This document shows positions 5,925-6,324 of a stretch of DNA of 6,324 nt, in pieces. Under the pieces are notes generated by a model, which was not told the DNA's origin, did not search any database, and saw nothing but the letters and a program-made list of their open reading frames with translations. The translations under genes were made by a program, and so were the position numbers. Source of the DNA: Candidatus Omnitrophota bacterium. Lineage in GTDB: Bacteria; Omnitrophota; Gorgyraeia; Duberdicusellales; 4484-171. The stretch spans positions 1 through 6,324 of the forward strand of contig JAQTUC010000082.1 in NCBI GenBank assembly GCA_028710385.1, written 5' to 3'. Every line of letters begins with the position of its first letter. Positions within the stretch are counted from its first letter, which is position 1.

Positions 5925-6324
5925 ATGAAGAATATCATTCAGCATAAAAAATACATGCAGTCTGCCATATGCGAGGCGAGGAAGAATATCAAAAATCTTT
6001 GCGGCGGGCCTTTCGGCGCGGCAATAGTTAAAGGCAATAAAATTATCGCAGTTGCCCGCAACACCGTGCTTAAGAATGACGCGAGCTGCCACGCTGAGAT
6101 AAACGCCATACGCCTTGCTTCAAAAAAACTTAAAACATACAATCTTTTCGGATGCCGCATTTATTCAACCACAGAGCCCTGCCCTATGTGCTTTAGCGCA
6201 ATACATTGGGCGAGGATTGATACGATAATTTACGGCAACAATATTCGTGACGCCAAAAGAATAGGTTTCAACGAACTCTTTATCTCAAATGTTTCAATGA
6301 AGAAAATAGGCAAGGCTAAAATAA
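5925..6324 (+). CDS. Zinc nucleoside/guanine deaminase family protein (3' truncated by window)
   Basis: The frame opens at ATG 5925, six bases after the flavodoxin stop, and runs for 133 codons off the end of the window without a stop. It has the cytidine-deaminase-fold zinc site: H56-A-E58 (in CHAEINAIR), with E58 the proton shuttle, and P85-C86-P-M-C89 as the other zinc ligands. GGPFGAAIVKGNKIIA precedes the site, and FSAIHWARIDTIIYG followed by DAKRIGFNE follows it. The GGPFGA start, HAExNAIR and IHWAR with the later GF motif resemble the GuaD-type guanine deaminase/nucleoside deaminase group more than TadA or cytidine deaminase. It would hydrolytically deaminate a purine or related base, releasing ammonia; the exact substrate cannot be read from sequence. 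No Shine-Dalgarno site is seen; a run of T precedes the ATG. Coupled expression with the flavodoxin gene is likely given the spacing. Confidence 0.88.
   Translation, partial: MKNIIQHKKYMQSAICEARKNIKNLCGGPFGAAIVKGNKIIAVARNTVLKNDASCHAEINAIRLASKKLKTYNLFGCRIYSTTEPCPMCFSAIHWARIDTIIYGNNIRDAKRIGFNELFISNVSMKKIGKAKI

Overview
The window looks like chromosomal DNA of a bacterium with moderate-to-low GC, probably from an uncultured lineage. The A-rich codon use, mixed ATG/TTG/GTG starts, weak Shine-Dalgarno sites and two -10 boxes sitting almost on start codons would fit Candidatus Omnitrophota or a relative. That placement is an impression, not a demonstration. All genes visible are on the + strand and tightly packed.

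Layout: (i) 2-379 is the C-terminal end of an ABC-2 type multidrug/export permease. (ii) 431-1042 encodes a secreted protein of unknown function, with a consensus -10 box immediately before it. (iii) 1044-1157 is a compact 114-bp palindromic element. It has 13-bp perfect terminal inverted repeats, an internal third copy of the same sequence and a 4-bp TAAA duplication at its borders. It resembles a MITE, but it can also be read as an RNA switch with two mutually exclusive pairings. (iv) 1130-1783 and 1780-4182 overlap by 4 bp and encode a split cobalamin-dependent methionine synthase: first a stand-alone reactivation (SAM-binding) domain, then an 800-residue MetH core carrying the homocysteine, folate and B12 modules. 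(v) 4194-4907 is an AlkD-type DNA alkylation repair protein close behind metH. (vi) 4940-5392 is a YqeY/GatB-domain protein with its own extended -10 promoter and an apparently leaderless start. (vii) 5430-5918 is a short flavodoxin-fold protein. (viii) From 5925 to the window edge is the start of a zinc nucleoside/guanine deaminase-type protein, cut off by the window end.

How the genes work together: the strongest functional unit is the split methionine synthase. The core makes methionine from homocysteine and methyltetrahydrofolate using cobalamin. The separate activation protein would rescue the oxidised cob(II)alamin form using SAM and a reductant. The flavodoxin-like protein further downstream is a possible electron donor, but the link rests only on proximity. 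The most unusual feature is the palindromic element lying exactly between the unknown secreted gene and the reactivation gene. It overlaps the translation start region of the latter and may supply its ribosome-binding site and even its first residues.
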